From Methanobacterium paludis (GTDB taxonomy: Archaea; Methanobacteriota; Methanobacteria; Methanobacteriales; Methanobacteriaceae), in contig NC_015574.1 of the NCBI RefSeq assembly GCF_000214725.1, positions 1,686,001-1,750,000 of the forward strand: DNA of 64,000 nucleotides. Reading direction: 5' to 3'. This document shows positions 54,973 to 64,000 of the stretch, one piece after another; the stretch's first letter is position 1; the number at the start of each line of letters is the position of its first letter. A model generated the notes under the pieces. The model made no database searches, was not told the DNA's origin, and saw only the letters and a program-made list of their open reading frames with translations. The position numbers were made by a program, and so were the translations under genes.

Positions 54973-55512
54973 TTAATCTGAATATTGGACTATGAATAAA
55001 GACGGAGTTCCGATAACCCCTCCGTATAAATCTGTTACAGTTACATTGATGTTGTTATCTCCAGGATTAAGAATACTGCTTAATTCCATAGGGTTCTTAC
55101 TCCATACACCCCCATAATCACAAGATACCTTTCCTTTTGATGTTGAAGCAGTTAAAAGATCATCAGCATAAATCCCAATAACTGGTTCAGATTGGCATGA
55201 TTTGAGTATATACACCTTACTTACACCATCCCACGTAAATGTAAATGTACCTAGATTAAAAGTTTCACCTGCCGGGCTTGCAATTCTACTAAATGCATCT
55301 GTAATTTTAACACATACCTTGTTTAGAACTTTCACGGCCATTTTATCTCCATTTTGGAGTTTAACAACTGCAACTTGATCCCCGGCTTTGATTGAAGTTA
55401 AAGGACAGGCAACCTTATCTCCTGATGCAGTTGTTGCAACTAGAACTGTATCCCCTTCCTTCACACCCTTTGCATCTACGGCAACATTCCCATTGAGTAT
55501 AATTTTATCCAT
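54973..55512 (-). CDS. Putative virion protein (179 aa)
   Basis: Beta-rich sequence: MDKIILNGNVAVDAKGVKEG, two similar KAGDQVAVVKLQNGDKMAV-like segments, then TFTWDGVSKVYILKS and a C-terminal NPGDNNINVTVTDLYGG that resembles an Ig-like or fibre domain. It is the last gene of the tail run and is translated from an ATG after AAAGGAGCC. Probably a tail tip or fibre component by position. No family recognised. Its stop is only eight bases from the convergent moron gene's stop. Confidence 0.55.
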   Translation of the reverse strand: MDKIILNGNVAVDAKGVKEGDTVLVATTASGDKVACPLTSIKAGDQVAVVKLQNGDKMAVKVLNKVCVKITDAFSRIASPAGETFNLGTFTFTWDGVSKVYILKSCQSEPVIGIYADDLLTASTSKGKVSCDYGGVWSKNPMELSSILNPGDNNINVTVTDLYGGVIGTPSLFIVQYSD

Positions 55513-55525
55513 GTTTTAGGCTCCT

Positions 55526-56707
55526 TTAGGGGGATCTAAGGTTTTCAACTGTACCTGTATCATTTACATAGACAAGGACACGTCCATTTGCAGCGTCTGC
55601 TTGAGCTGTACCGACCTGACATTTAACTTTATCAGCTTCAGTTTTTGCAGCTGCATATATAGTATCAAATTCATTTACAATACTTATCACGGTTTCATCA
55701 GTAGATAGATTGAATTCCGTATATATTGCACCATCACCACTTGCTGTTGGTTCGGCGTGGAAGGTTCTATCTGTAATTGTAAAATTTATATCGGAATAAT
55801 TGGGATTATTTGGGAAATTTATTTGTGTTCCTTTTTCGTAATCGTAGAATCCCCTTAATTTGAGGGTTGCAGTATATACTGGTTGGCTTTTTTGGTCTAT
55901 TTCAAGCTGCACACGTGCATTTAACTGAGCTTGCGTCATATCAGATTCAGTGATGTCTGGACCAATGCAATGACCATACTTTGCAATACTTGCAGTGTCT
56001 GTTGCATGTGCTGTAAGACTGTTATTATCTCCAGCGTATCCCTTCTGGTCATTAACAATGTTTGTGGCATCTTTCGTGACTAAAAATGTTAGAACATTAT
56101 CCTGATCTTCAAAGATGTATATTTGACTTCCCATCCTGTTGTTTTTTGTTTCAAACCACCTGAGATACCCTGAGAGGTCTACATACCATCTGAACTTTGA
56201 AACTCCTGAAAGTTTCACATACTGGGAAAATAGCTGATCAATTGCATCTTTCTTTGTATCCCAACTTCCGCAGAATCTGTCAATTCCAGTGCTGCTTGTG
56301 TTTAATGTTATATCCTGTGATAATGCTTGTCCTCTTCCTATTTTAATTCCTGTATCTGTAAGAATCAAGTTCAATAAATCAAGAACTGAATTTGTTTTAC
56401 TATTTTCAGGTTTGGTACAATCGTATTTGAATGGCTGTTTTGTGAGCATGCGGGCAATGTTACGGCCATAAATCTCATAAATCCTGTTATTGTCAAGGTC
56501 ATCCCTTTTTACCCTCTCAACTGTTCCCTTAACGACTGAATATCCTTCTTGGAGTGTTGGGTCAATCAGGTTAATTTGGAATACTTCTCCTGTGTCGTAT
56601 GTATCAGGTGCAAGGGGAGTTTTGCATTGAATTGTCATTTCCGTAACTGCATCACTCATACGATCAACAATATCAATCACTGCCAGAACTTCATTTTCAC
56701 TACTCAT
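55526..56707 (-). CDS. Tail hub/baseplate-like protein
   Basis: 393 residues starting MSSENEVLAVIDIVDRMSD with MTIQCKTPLAPDTYDTGE, a segment typical of beta-barrel tail hub (gp27-like) domains; the middle has VKLSGVSKFRWYVDLSGYLR and NNRMGSQIYIFEDQDNVL. The C-terminus has an NDRTFHAEPT-like loop and ends in a helical stretch (FDTIYAAAKTEADKVKCQ). Its start overlaps the stop of the upstream gene (ATGAGTAG). Position after the tape measure and distal tail genes fits a tail-associated hub or baseplate protein. Assignment is by pattern and position. Confidence 0.6.
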   Translation of the reverse strand: MSSENEVLAVIDIVDRMSDAVTEMTIQCKTPLAPDTYDTGEVFQINLIDPTLQEGYSVVKGTVERVKRDDLDNNRIYEIYGRNIARMLTKQPFKYDCTKPENSKTNSVLDLLNLILTDTGIKIGRGQALSQDITLNTSSTGIDRFCGSWDTKKDAIDQLFSQYVKLSGVSKFRWYVDLSGYLRWFETKNNRMGSQIYIFEDQDNVLTFLVTKDATNIVNDQKGYAGDNNSLTAHATDTASIAKYGHCIGPDITESDMTQAQLNARVQLEIDQKSQPVYTATLKLRGFYDYEKGTQINFPNNPNYSDINFTITDRTFHAEPTASGDGAIYTEFNLSTDETVISIVNEFDTIYAAAKTEADKVKCQVGTAQADAANGRVLVYVNDTGTVENLRSP

Positions 56708-57986
56708 AGACTTTATCCCCTATCATGACGTTAAATGAAATATTACATTCTGCACCGTCTTGTTTCAAGTCATTTATATTATCTGGATTGTATAGTACGC
56801 CTGCTTTAACTATCATTAAAAAAGCTATGAGTGGAGGTATGGCTGTTGCTATGGCTCCTGCAGGAGGAGAACTAATAACGACTTGTAATGTTGGAGGATT
56901 TGCGGTTAAGGTGGCACTTGCTGGTGGAACCGTGATGGTTATTCCACTGCCCAATTCGACTATTGGGGTTTTTGCGGTTAAAGTACCTATGGCTGGGGAA
57001 ACTGATATCACACATCCGGTTACCTGCCAACTTCCCATTGTGCCTACAACAGGAGGATTTGGAGTTGTTTGGAGAACCTGAACATAATCAAATTCATAGT
57101 AATCGAAAAATGCATAACCATCAGGTTTTGAAGCTAAGATAGAAAGTTTACTTGCAGCTTGTGCTAAAGTGGTATCAAAAAGGTGTGTAATTCCATCATA
57201 AACACTAACATTTAAACCATTTACAACTATACGATAATTTCGAGTATCTAAATCAGAAACAGCATGTCCTGCGGGCCAATCTTGTCCATTATATCCACTA
57301 ATGGCATTTGTTGTTGATTTTGCAGATTGAACAAGGCAGTTAATACCTCCAGCAGCCCCAGCACTTGGATTCCAGTGTCCTAAAAATATTTGAGTTTTGT
57401 TTGAAGCATCAACAAGGGCTATACCACATTCAGCAGCTTCGGTACTTATTTGATGGATCTTTTGTTTTGTATGAATTTCATAATTATTTGGAAGAATAAC
57501 TTTCGATTGATTTTGGTTTCCGGGGCCATTACCTGCATATAACCAACCAGTTGCATTACAATCTGTTATTTGTAAAAGATTGTTTATTGTTTCAGTTAAA
57601 CTTCCTTGTACATTTGCAGTCCACTTTGTTGTATCAATAGATGTTCCTGAAAAATTATCATACCACAACGAAACGCTTGCAGGATTTGATGTTGTTGTAA
57701 CTGCTGAATTTCCTGAATAAATCTTGATTATGGTTGCGGCTGGGCTGGCTGGAAGCGATGGGATTAAAACAGTAAAGGTTGCAGTGCTACCGGCGGTATA
57801 ACTATCAAGAGAGTAACTTAATTCAGTTCCATCACTGAGTGCAAATCGTATATCCCCAAAATCAGAACGCATACGACTTGCATTGTAGGTTATTGTGATT
57901 CGAATTGGATAATTAACTTTATCTCCATCTGTTGAACCTGGTTGTGAGTAGGTTGCAACATAATCCCATGCTGAAAAATCAGTCAT
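56700..57986 (-). CDS. DUF2341/lectin-like virion adhesin
   Basis: 428 residues. The first about 95 (NYPIRITITYNASRMRSDFG, FALSDGTELSY, ATIIKIYSGN) match DUF2341, a domain common in methanogen surface proteins; about 105-310 is a concanavalin-like lectin fold (LWYDNFSGTSIDTTKW, YDGITHLFDTTL). The last about 100 residues hold three short repeats (SPAIGTLTAKTPIVEL, PPASATLTANPPTLQV, PPAGAIATAIPPLI). Likely a receptor-binding or tail fibre protein that recognises host surface sugar. Four-base-type overlap with the next gene supports one tail operon. Confidence 0.7.
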   Translation of the reverse strand: MTDFSAWDYVATYSQPGSTDGDKVNYPIRITITYNASRMRSDFGDIRFALSDGTELSYSLDSYTAGSTATFTVLIPSLPASPAATIIKIYSGNSAVTTTSNPASVSLWYDNFSGTSIDTTKWTANVQGSLTETINNLLQITDCNATGWLYAGNGPGNQNQSKVILPNNYEIHTKQKIHQISTEAAECGIALVDASNKTQIFLGHWNPSAGAAGGINCLVQSAKSTTNAISGYNGQDWPAGHAVSDLDTRNYRIVVNGLNVSVYDGITHLFDTTLAQAASKLSILASKPDGYAFFDYYEFDYVQVLQTTPNPPVVGTMGSWQVTGCVISVSPAIGTLTAKTPIVELGSGITITVPPASATLTANPPTLQVVISSPPAGAIATAIPPLIAFLMIVKAGVLYNPDNINDLKQDGAECNISFNVMIGDKVYE

Positions 57987-57998
57987 TTAAAAACCTCT

Positions 57999-58433
57999 TT
58001 AACTTAATGCGTCCTCAAGGATTGAAGTACCATAATCCAATTTAAATTCAATATTACTTGTTGATTTATCCTCTCCAAAATCAGAAAAAGCAATTAATAA
58101 ATTATCTGCGGTGCTAGCATCATAAATCACTGCATATCTTCCTGTTATTGTTGAAGTTTCCCAGGCCGGATCATCAGCTGTTAACTTAACAACATGATTT
58201 GTTGTATCCAACGAAACCGCCACATTTGTAAGTGTGATGCCTCCTGCGGTGTACCTTGTTCCTACTACTTCATTAGCTGAAATGTCTGCGTATTTTTCAT
58301 AAATGTTCCTGTTTGTTTCAGGATCTATACTTGACGTGAAAAGGGCTACTTTTAAAGTATCGCTGGATAAATCCATCATTTTTTTCCAGAGATTCAATAC
58401 TCCTTTTCCAAAGAAATGTGCTGTAACTGCCAT
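57999..58433 (-). CDS. Virion-associated protein of common phage type (144 aa)
   Basis: Starts MAVTAHFFGKGVLNLWKK, with DTLKVALFTSSIDPETNRN, VVGTRYTAGGITLTNVAVSL, TSTITGRYAVIYDAS and ISFSDFGED-like parts. The same pattern is very common in tailed phages, where it is encoded near tail or fibre genes. Good GGAGGTTAAATT ribosome binding site. Role presumed structural; not demonstrated. It is located between the small 113-aa gene and the adhesin in the same run. Confidence 0.7.
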   Translation of the reverse strand: MAVTAHFFGKGVLNLWKKMMDLSSDTLKVALFTSSIDPETNRNIYEKYADISANEVVGTRYTAGGITLTNVAVSLDTTNHVVKLTADDPAWETSTITGRYAVIYDASTADNLLIAFSDFGEDKSTSNIEFKLDYGTSILEDALS

Positions 58434-58450
58434 AATTTAACCTCCAATTT

Positions 58451-58792
58451 TTATACTTCATTCCATTTTAAAGCCCATCGCATCTCTCCAGGTATCGTAT
58501 TACTTGCAGGTGCATACCTTGTATAAACTAAAACACTGCTAGAAGCAGGAATTGTAACTATGATAGGATTTGAAAAATTAACATTATCTGTACTGAAAAA
58601 CTGAGAATTATACGTACTCCCTGCAGTTCCCATCTGGTTTTTATCAGATGCTACGGCCTGTATCTGGATTGTTTTAGCTGTTGTGTATGTGTTTGTGACT
58701 GTGAGCTGTTGAATCGTTAAGAGTCCAGCCATAAGGGTTGGAAAATCCAACTCGTAAAGTTGGATCCCATCACTATTTTTAATAATTATCAT
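58451..58792 (-). CDS. Small beta-rich virion protein (113 aa)
   Basis: MIIIKNSDGIQLYELDFPTL, then a VTNTYTTAKTIQIQAVA beta-sandwich pattern with VTIPASSSVLVYTRY. It resembles small tail or fibre accessory proteins, but I do not recognise a family. The ATG overlaps the stop of the upstream gene as ATGA, so the two are translationally coupled. Confidence 0.6.
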   Translation of the reverse strand: MIIIKNSDGIQLYELDFPTLMAGLLTIQQLTVTNTYTTAKTIQIQAVASDKNQMGTAGSTYNSQFFSTDNVNFSNPIIVTIPASSSVLVYTRYAPASNTIPGEMRWALKWNEV

Positions 58793-59589
58793 TCGTAGAT
58801 CACCCTTATCCAGAGTAACCAGCAGCCACGGTCCATTAACGTATTAGGTTGATCAACTGTAGGATACCATGGTGCAACGTGATTTGAAGTGTGAATATTC
58901 ACAGCTGTAGATGGATCAAAGTCCTTAAAAGTTAAAGTCTGAACTCCTTGTTTTCCTGAAAGGTTTGCTGGATCTTCACCTACATCATGACAAACACTCC
59001 AATCCTGCCTTTCTCCATTTACTTCTATCCATGCTGGAAGCGTACAGGCTGAACCTTTTACCTGAACTTCTCGAACCTTTTTAGTTTCAGTTATGTTGAT
59101 TATACCAAGTTCATTACCAGCCCATTCTGCAGCATTTGAAGGGTTTGAACCATCTGTACCATTTGAGTAAACCATGTTTGAGTAAGACCAGTACGGAGGG
59201 ATATATACGAAACTACTGCTTTTACCAGTGGTTTCATAATGGGCAACTATGTCATACCAGATGGCATCATCTGACATGCTGTCTTCTTTGATGTTGACGG
59301 ATTCAATGGCTGCAGTGTAGGTTATATCCCCTCCAGGTGTAGCCTCTGTGATGGTTATGATATTTCCACCTTGAACCTGGAGTTTGCTTCCACCGTTTAG
59401 GAGCTGATCATTGTTAATGATCTGGCAGGCCATAGCGTCAAAGAGTGCAATCTCAGTCCGTGGATCTGCATCCAACAAATCATAGTCTGCAACACAATGA
59501 AAGGTGATGATCCGATTTATCGGATCCTTTTCCAAACTTTCAATATTACAAGGTACAATACCTCCAATTGTCCAATCTCCATAAGCCAT
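58789..59589 (-). CDS. Distal tail-type protein (266 aa)
   Basis: Starts MAYGDWTIGGIVPCNIESLE and contains LLDADPRTEIALFDAMACQI, ITITEATPGGDITYTAAIES and a C-terminal ETKKVREVQVKGSACTLPAW domain. Its location right after the tape measure protein (four bases) is that of distal tail (Dit) proteins in siphoviruses; the sequence itself is not diagnostic. ATG start, tightly packed operon. Confidence 0.55.
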   Translation of the reverse strand: MAYGDWTIGGIVPCNIESLEKDPINRIITFHCVADYDLLDADPRTEIALFDAMACQIINNDQLLNGGSKLQVQGGNIITITEATPGGDITYTAAIESVNIKEDSMSDDAIWYDIVAHYETTGKSSSFVYIPPYWSYSNMVYSNGTDGSNPSNAAEWAGNELGIINITETKKVREVQVKGSACTLPAWIEVNGERQDWSVCHDVGEDPANLSGKQGVQTLTFKDFDPSTAVNIHTSNHVAPWYPTVDQPNTLMDRGCWLLWIRVIYE

Positions 59590-59593
59590 TTTA

Positions 59594-62500
59594 TCACCTT
59601 ATAACATTTGTAACGCTGTATCCTCGATTATTAGCTTGTTGGTCTAATCTACCTGCCATACCATCCATCAAGTAACTTCCTGCGTTTTCAACCGTGTCTT
59701 TTGTTGCGTTTCCTTCGATTACGACGGCTCCAGCTTGTACTATGAATGTATTTCCTTGAGATCCTGAACCTGATGAGAATACTGAAGGGATACTAGGAAT
59801 TTTAGGTAGGGAAAATGCTTTATCAAAAGTAAAATTAGAAAGTCCTTTAGCACCTGCACCTACAATACCTGCAGCCCATGACTCCATATTACTTTCTGTT
59901 ACTGTTGCCAATGGGCCTGCTTTTGGTGGGGAATGTGGGAACCAACTGGAAATTGTATTCAGTCCATTCTGGACTGATGCCTTTCCTTTATCAATTCCAC
60001 TTCCAATTGCAGAGGTTATACTTGAACCCCAACTTTGAGCTCCACTTGTTAATGTGGATACGCCTGGAAGTTTATTAATATCTGCCAAAATAGTGTTTAC
60101 TGCATCACCTATGTCTTTAACAACCTTTGCAGCCCCAGAGGTTAAGTTAGGCCATGAAAGTGTTGGGATCTTTGGCTCATGGCTTGTAACCCAATCTTTA
60201 AGTCCGTTATATTCACTTTCAACCCATCCAACCGTATCCCAAAAGCCCTTAGATAAATTGCCCCAACTCAAATTAGGAATCTTTGGAAGGTGTGAAGTAA
60301 TATAAGTTTTTAACCCTCCAAGTGTGGACCCTATACCTGATTCAATAGAACCTAAAGAAGGTAGTTTAATAGTGCCTAAAGTTGGCATTTTTGGCATGTG
60401 GTTTTTTATGTAAGTTCCTAATCCACCAAGTGTGGATCCTACGCCAGATTCAATTGAAGATAATGATGGAAGTTTTAAAGAAGGAAGAGATGGAAGTTTG
60501 ATGTTTTTTACCTTATTTATGGCATTTTGATATGGTTTTACAATAGCATCTGAAGATGTTTTAGGGAATAAGGCATTTCCTATTGCACCTACCTGTTGTT
60601 GAAAGCTTGGCCTATCATTTTCTTCCTGTATTGATTTTTGATTACGTTTATCTACTTCTGCTTGTTCTTCTGGAGTTAAATTATGTTTAACAGGGTTCAT
60701 TTCTGCCAGGGTTGTACCTACCATCATTGGGAGCATTTCAGCATCCCCAAGAACCGATAAAACTCCTCTTCCTAAAGAAGCAGCATTGAATTTAGGAATT
60801 AATTTCCAGGTTTTAAGTTTATCAACAATTCCTCCAAGGCCGTTTGAATCTCCTAACCAACCTACATTCTCTTTTCCAGTTTCAGTTTTACTTTCTGGAG
60901 GGAGGATCTCATTACCATCTGGTAATTTATAAGCTCCTTCAGTCGAACCAGTTGAGGATCCATAAGGCATGTTCCAAGTTGTACCTGTTTGGCCTGTTGT
61001 AGGAATTTCAATTTTTATACTCTTTATTCCCTCATTTATTGATTCAATGATTTGCTGTCCTTCTGTTTTGAAGTCAGGTAACTTTGCTTTTATCCCTGTA
61101 AGAATCCTATCTGATATGCTGGTTCCTTCAGCGTCTAGTATTGGAAGTTTTTCATCAATTCCAGCTTTGATGTTATCAATAAGGTTACTACCAAAGCCTT
61201 TGATGTTTACTCTGCCTTTTTCATCACCAAAGAACTTAGTTGTGTCATCCGAGATCTCTTTTAATGAATTTTTATAGGTATCATTGAAAGCCTTCATTTC
61301 AGACTCTATTGAAGTCCAGTTCTCAGAATATTTAATTCCATCAGAACTACGTGCTCTACTAGATTTAATATCTTCTATTGTAACTTTAGCAACACGGTCT
61401 AAACTGTCTAAACCTTTTTTAATATCTTCTATTTCTCCCCCAAATACATATTCAACAGTTTTTCCATATTCACGACCTATATCTCCAAGAACTTTTCCAT
61501 CAGCAAGGAACTTATCATAAATTTGCTTATCATATTTTTCAATAATAGGCATCCAGTTGTCTAATTCTGCAGCGTATGTATTTTCAATAATTTTTCCATT
61601 AGTTGGGTCTATAAACGAGAAATCTCTGCCTGCATTTTGAGCATCCTCAATTCCAGGGGCGTTAAAATGGTATGTGGTTAATTCATCTAAGTATTTTAAT
61701 GCGTCTATGGCTTTGTCTTTAACGGATGATATCTTGTTTATAAGTCCATCAAAATTGATTCCCTTAATACGGCCTTCCTCATCATCTAGAAACGAATTTG
61801 TTTTTTCAGTAGTAATGCTCAAAATCTCTTGAAGTTTATCAAAATCAACTTCAAAATCCACATAATCAACTTCACCTATTACATGGACTCCTTTTGAGAT
61901 TTTTATTGTACAATTTTTTCCTGAAGATTCCCACTCTGCATTAAATCCTTTCTCTTCAAAGAAATCAACTAATCTTTCTTCAAATGCACTATCCTGTTCT
62001 GAATTAAGAATTGGTGCTTCTCCTCGTGTATCCCATCTTACGATATCAGCCCAAGCAGATTCTAATTCATCTTGGATTTCAATAGTTAATTTTCCAATAT
62101 CAATTCCTTTTAATTCATCTAATGATTTTTTATAAGAATCGTTGAAGGCTTTCATTTCAGGTTCGATATCAGTCCAACCCTCAGAATACTTAATACCGTC
62201 CGATTCTTTAGTTATGGCTTTTTGGATATCACTATAGCCTTCATCAATGATGTTAACTGTTTTATCTATAACACTGCCATATTCTCTTCCAAAGTCCGTA
62301 CCTATCTCTTTTAATGCGTTGGTCTTATCGGCAATCGATTTAATTGTAGAACTTAATTCTTCATCTTCTTTTCCAGCAATTGTTGTGAGGTAAGGATAAT
62401 TTGTTATTTTGAAATCTTCAGTAATATAAGAAAATTCCTTACCTGAAGATTCTGCATCACTGAGTAAAGATCCCCAAAGATCTATGCTTTTCAGATCCTC

Positions 62501-64000
62501 TTTAAAACTAGTAATTTTACCTTTTAGTGATGATTGTTTATCCTCAATTCCACTGAAGTCAATTCCTTTGATCCTTCCCTCTTCATCATCAAAGAAACTA
62601 TTTAAACTTCTATCCCCTTCATTCAAAGAGTCTGTGACTTTATACATTTCATCTGTGATCTGTGTAAATCCTCTACCAGATCTCATCGCATCTTCTAAAG
62701 CCACATAATTATCAAATGCTCCTTTAAATCCATCTTGAACTTCTTTGGCACCTGTACTAACTTCATGGGTCCAGTTTGCCCATCTACTGAAAATACCCTC
62801 ATCAGGATTTACAACCTTATTATCTTCCCATCCACTTATTTGATTTCCAGGATTTACCTGAGTATAACCCTTACCGCTGTCTTCAGCAATCTTCATTAAA
62901 TCCTGCCATCTGAGTATATTTGCCGTATCCTCAAATGGGGCAGTTAAAATGCCTTTTAGTCCACTTAATTCTGTTTTGATGTTATCTACAAAACTAGAAA
63001 CTCTTGAAGTTATATCGTTAAGATTTAAGTTTATTCTACCTTTTTCATCGTCAAAGAAACTAGTTGTATCATCTGAAATCTCTTTTAATGAAGTTTTGTA
63101 TGTATCATCAATAAGAGTAAATCCTTTACCGGATCGTTCAGCATCTTGTAAAGCTACATAGTTATCAAATGCTCCTTTAAACCCATCTTTAACTTCACCA
63201 ATGCCAGTACTAACTTCTTTAGTCCAATCAGCCCATTTACTAAAAACTCCTTCATCAGGGTTTACTACTTTGTTATCTTCCCAACCTGCTATCTGATTTC
63301 CAGGGTTAATTTGAGTATAACCTCGACTAGAATCCTCTGCTTGTTTCATCAAATTCTGCCAAGCTGATATATTTTTTGTCTCTTCAAAAGGAGCTTTTAA
63401 TATACCATTAAGTTCTTCTATTTTTGGTTTAACTGTATTTACAAAGCTTATTATCTTTGATTCAACCTTATCAATGATGTTAAAGTTCAAATTACCTTTT
63501 TCATCACCAAAAAGTATTTTCCAAACATTGGATTCTTTTAATTCTCCAGCTTTAATTTTTATTTTACCCACAAAATCGCTGAATTTAGTATAAGAACTAT
63601 CTAAAGCTCCTGTATTTAATTTACCTTCCTCTCCAAAGAGATCACCAAATAGTCTGGTATCTTTTAAACTTGCAGCATCTGCTTTAAATTTACGTATGGT
63701 GTTGGCAATTCGTGATTCCACAACTTCATATTTGCCGGTTTCAGTTTCAACTGTTTGTAATTCTGCAGACATTTCATCGCTGCCAAATACAGCATGCCAA
63801 ATATCTTTAGCTTTACTTCCTAAATTTTCAGTAGTACTCTTCACTTTACCTAAAAATTCATAGGTTGTTTTAAGGGCACTTCCAACAAGTTGTAATCCTT
63901 TAACTAAGACAACGAATCCTACAGTTATTGCTGCACCTTCAAATAACCATGTTGGTAGGGCTGGAGCATTGGTTATGGTATTCCACAGTTTTTGGAACTG
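59594..64000 (-). CDS. Tail tape measure protein, 5' end beyond the right edge
   Basis: The frame is open from base 64000 to its stop at 59594, so at least 1468 residues are visible; a GTG at 63844 is internal. The visible start has a hydrophobic helix (FEGAAITVGFVVLVKGLQLVG), then long helical sequence with repeated modules: KEISDDTT-FFDDEKGR and PGNQI-GWEDNKVVNPDEG occur two or more times. The C-terminal part has Pro-rich repeats (KLPSLSSIESGVGSTLGGL) and ends in a short globular tail. Length, helical repeats, a membrane segment and position before tail-tip genes identify a tape measure protein, which sets tail length and helps DNA entry. A long-tailed siphovirus is implied. Confidence 0.88.
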   Translation of the reverse strand, partial: QFQKLWNTITNAPALPTWLFEGAAITVGFVVLVKGLQLVGSALKTTYEFLGKVKSTTENLGSKAKDIWHAVFGSDEMSAELQTVETETGKYEVVESRIANTIRKFKADAASLKDTRLFGDLFGEEGKLNTGALDSSYTKFSDFVGKIKIKAGELKESNVWKILFGDEKGNLNFNIIDKVESKIISFVNTVKPKIEELNGILKAPFEETKNISAWQNLMKQAEDSSRGYTQINPGNQIAGWEDNKVVNPDEGVFSKWADWTKEVSTGIGEVKDGFKGAFDNYVALQDAERSGKGFTLIDDTYKTSLKEISDDTTSFFDDEKGRINLNLNDITSRVSSFVDNIKTELSGLKGILTAPFEDTANILRWQDLMKIAEDSGKGYTQVNPGNQISGWEDNKVVNPDEGIFSRWANWTHEVSTGAKEVQDGFKGAFDNYVALEDAMRSGRGFTQITDEMYKVTDSLNEGDRSLNSFFDDEEGRIKGIDFSGIEDKQSSLKGKITSFKEDLKSIDLWGSLLSDAESSGKEFSYITEDFKITNYPYLTTIAGKEDEELSSTIKSIADKTNALKEIGTDFGREYGSVIDKTVNIIDEGYSDIQKAITKESDGIKYSEGWTDIEPEMKAFNDSYKKSLDELKGIDIGKLTIEIQDELESAWADIVRWDTRGEAPILNSEQDSAFEERLVDFFEEKGFNAEWESSGKNCTIKISKGVHVIGEVDYVDFEVDFDKLQEILSITTEKTNSFLDDEEGRIKGINFDGLINKISSVKDKAIDALKYLDELTTYHFNAPGIEDAQNAGRDFSFIDPTNGKIIENTYAAELDNWMPIIEKYDKQIYDKFLADGKVLGDIGREYGKTVEYVFGGEIEDIKKGLDSLDRVAKVTIEDIKSSRARSSDGIKYSENWTSIESEMKAFNDTYKNSLKEISDDTTKFFGDEKGRVNIKGFGSNLIDNIKAGIDEKLPILDAEGTSISDRILTGIKAKLPDFKTEGQQIIESINEGIKSIKIEIPTTGQTGTTWNMPYGSSTGSTEGAYKLPDGNEILPPESKTETGKENVGWLGDSNGLGGIVDKLKTWKLIPKFNAASLGRGVLSVLGDAEMLPMMVGTTLAEMNPVKHNLTPEEQAEVDKRNQKSIQEENDRPSFQQQVGAIGNALFPKTSSDAIVKPYQNAINKVKNIKLPSLPSLKLPSLSSIESGVGSTLGGLGTYIKNHMPKMPTLGTIKLPSLGSIESGIGSTLGGLKTYITSHLPKIPNLSWGNLSKGFWDTVGWVESEYNGLKDWVTSHEPKIPTLSWPNLTSGAAKVVKDIGDAVNTILADINKLPGVSTLTSGAQSWGSSITSAIGSGIDKGKASVQNGLNTISSWFPHSPPKAGPLATVTESNMESWAAGIVGAGAKGLSNFTFDKAFSLPKIPSIPSVFSSGSGSQGNTFIVQAGAVVIEGNATKDTVENAGSYLMDGMAGRLDQQANNRGYSVTNVIR
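62630..63530 (-). repeat. Tandem duplication of about 453 bp in the tape measure gene
   Basis: The sequence encoding NPGNQI-GWEDNKVVNPDEG lies at about 63272-63322 and again at about 62819-62869, offset about 453 bases. Surrounding residues (KGAFDNYVAL, RSGKGFT / RSGRGFT) repeat in the same register, so two about 151-residue modules lie in tandem; a third, more diverged relative with FFDDEKGR-like motifs follows. Confidence 0.8.

Noticed and set aside
60054..62708. Several plus-strand frames of 70-100 codons within the tape measure gene
   Set aside because: All are antisense to a long, clearly coding frame and show no starts with ribosome binding sites or domains.
48272..64000. Search for integrase, terminase, capsid or portal genes
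   Set aside because: None is visible; only lysis-side and tail genes are in the window, so the remaining viral genes and the right end must lie beyond 64000.

Overview
The window looks like chromosome of a mesophilic, hydrogenotrophic methanogen of the Methanobacteriales, most likely a Methanobacterium. The reasons are methanogenesis marker proteins 2 and 3, a DUF2117 protein, archaeal Nob1, TATA-rich promoters with GGAGG/GGTGAT ribosome binding sites, AT-rich intergenic DNA, and a resident provirus that carries a pseudomurein endoisopeptidase, which is only useful against a pseudomurein cell wall. This is inferred from protein content; no rRNA lies in the window.

Layout. 1-11.9 kb is core chromosome: mmp2-mmp3, DUF2117, nob1, moaB, pyrE, a zinc-knuckle miniprotein, a PRC-barrel protein, an orphan symporter small accessory protein, a phosphate acyltransferase-like protein that appears to start at CTG, and a membrane histidine kinase. 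12.4-32.1 kb is a surface-polysaccharide cluster: a frameshifted GT-C type membrane glycosyltransferase, very large multidomain glycosyltransferases, an AlgX/AlgJ-like protein, a nucleotide-sugar dehydrogenase, a Wzm/Wzt-like ABC exporter pair, an FkbM methyltransferase, two GT2 enzymes and a polyprenyl-phosphate sugar-1-phosphate transferase. Together they could start a glycan on a lipid carrier, extend and modify it, and export it by an ABC transporter. 32.2-43 kb is mixed: an alpha/beta hydrolase, a SHOCT miniprotein, an arsR-lon pair with a perfect palindromic operator, a secreted protein, a channel with an aberrant selectivity filter, a metallo-beta-lactamase fold enzyme and a sodium:solute symporter. 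43.6-48.3 kb holds a PaaK-like aryl-CoA ligase, a double ACT protein and indolepyruvate oxidoreductase (iorBA), a set for aryl-acid and aromatic amino acid interconversion.

From about 48.7 kb to the right edge lies a provirus (integrase not in the window). Its lysis-side module on the minus strand holds a DNA methyltransferase, a pseudomurein endoisopeptidase (C71), a papain-like peptidase, two tiny holin-like membrane proteins, a tRNA-Ser(GCU), a YkgJ-type protein and a secreted zinc-ribbon protein. A plus-strand 'moron' follows (53.4-55.0 kb), a homologue of the frameshifted chromosomal glycosyltransferase. Then come tail/virion genes, ending in a tape-measure protein cut by the right edge.

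The most unusual structure is inside the lysis module (51703-51884): seven tandem 26-nt units with exactly 26-nt periodicity. Each is a hairpin with different, compensating arm sequences around a mostly conserved AAUUU loop, with G-U wobbles that favour the minus-strand RNA. It lies directly 3' of the tRNA-Ser and upstream of the holin-peptidase genes, and the whole tRNA/array cassette is flanked by 37-38 bp direct repeats that each carry a hairpin plus a Shine-Dalgarno. I know of no described element of this kind.
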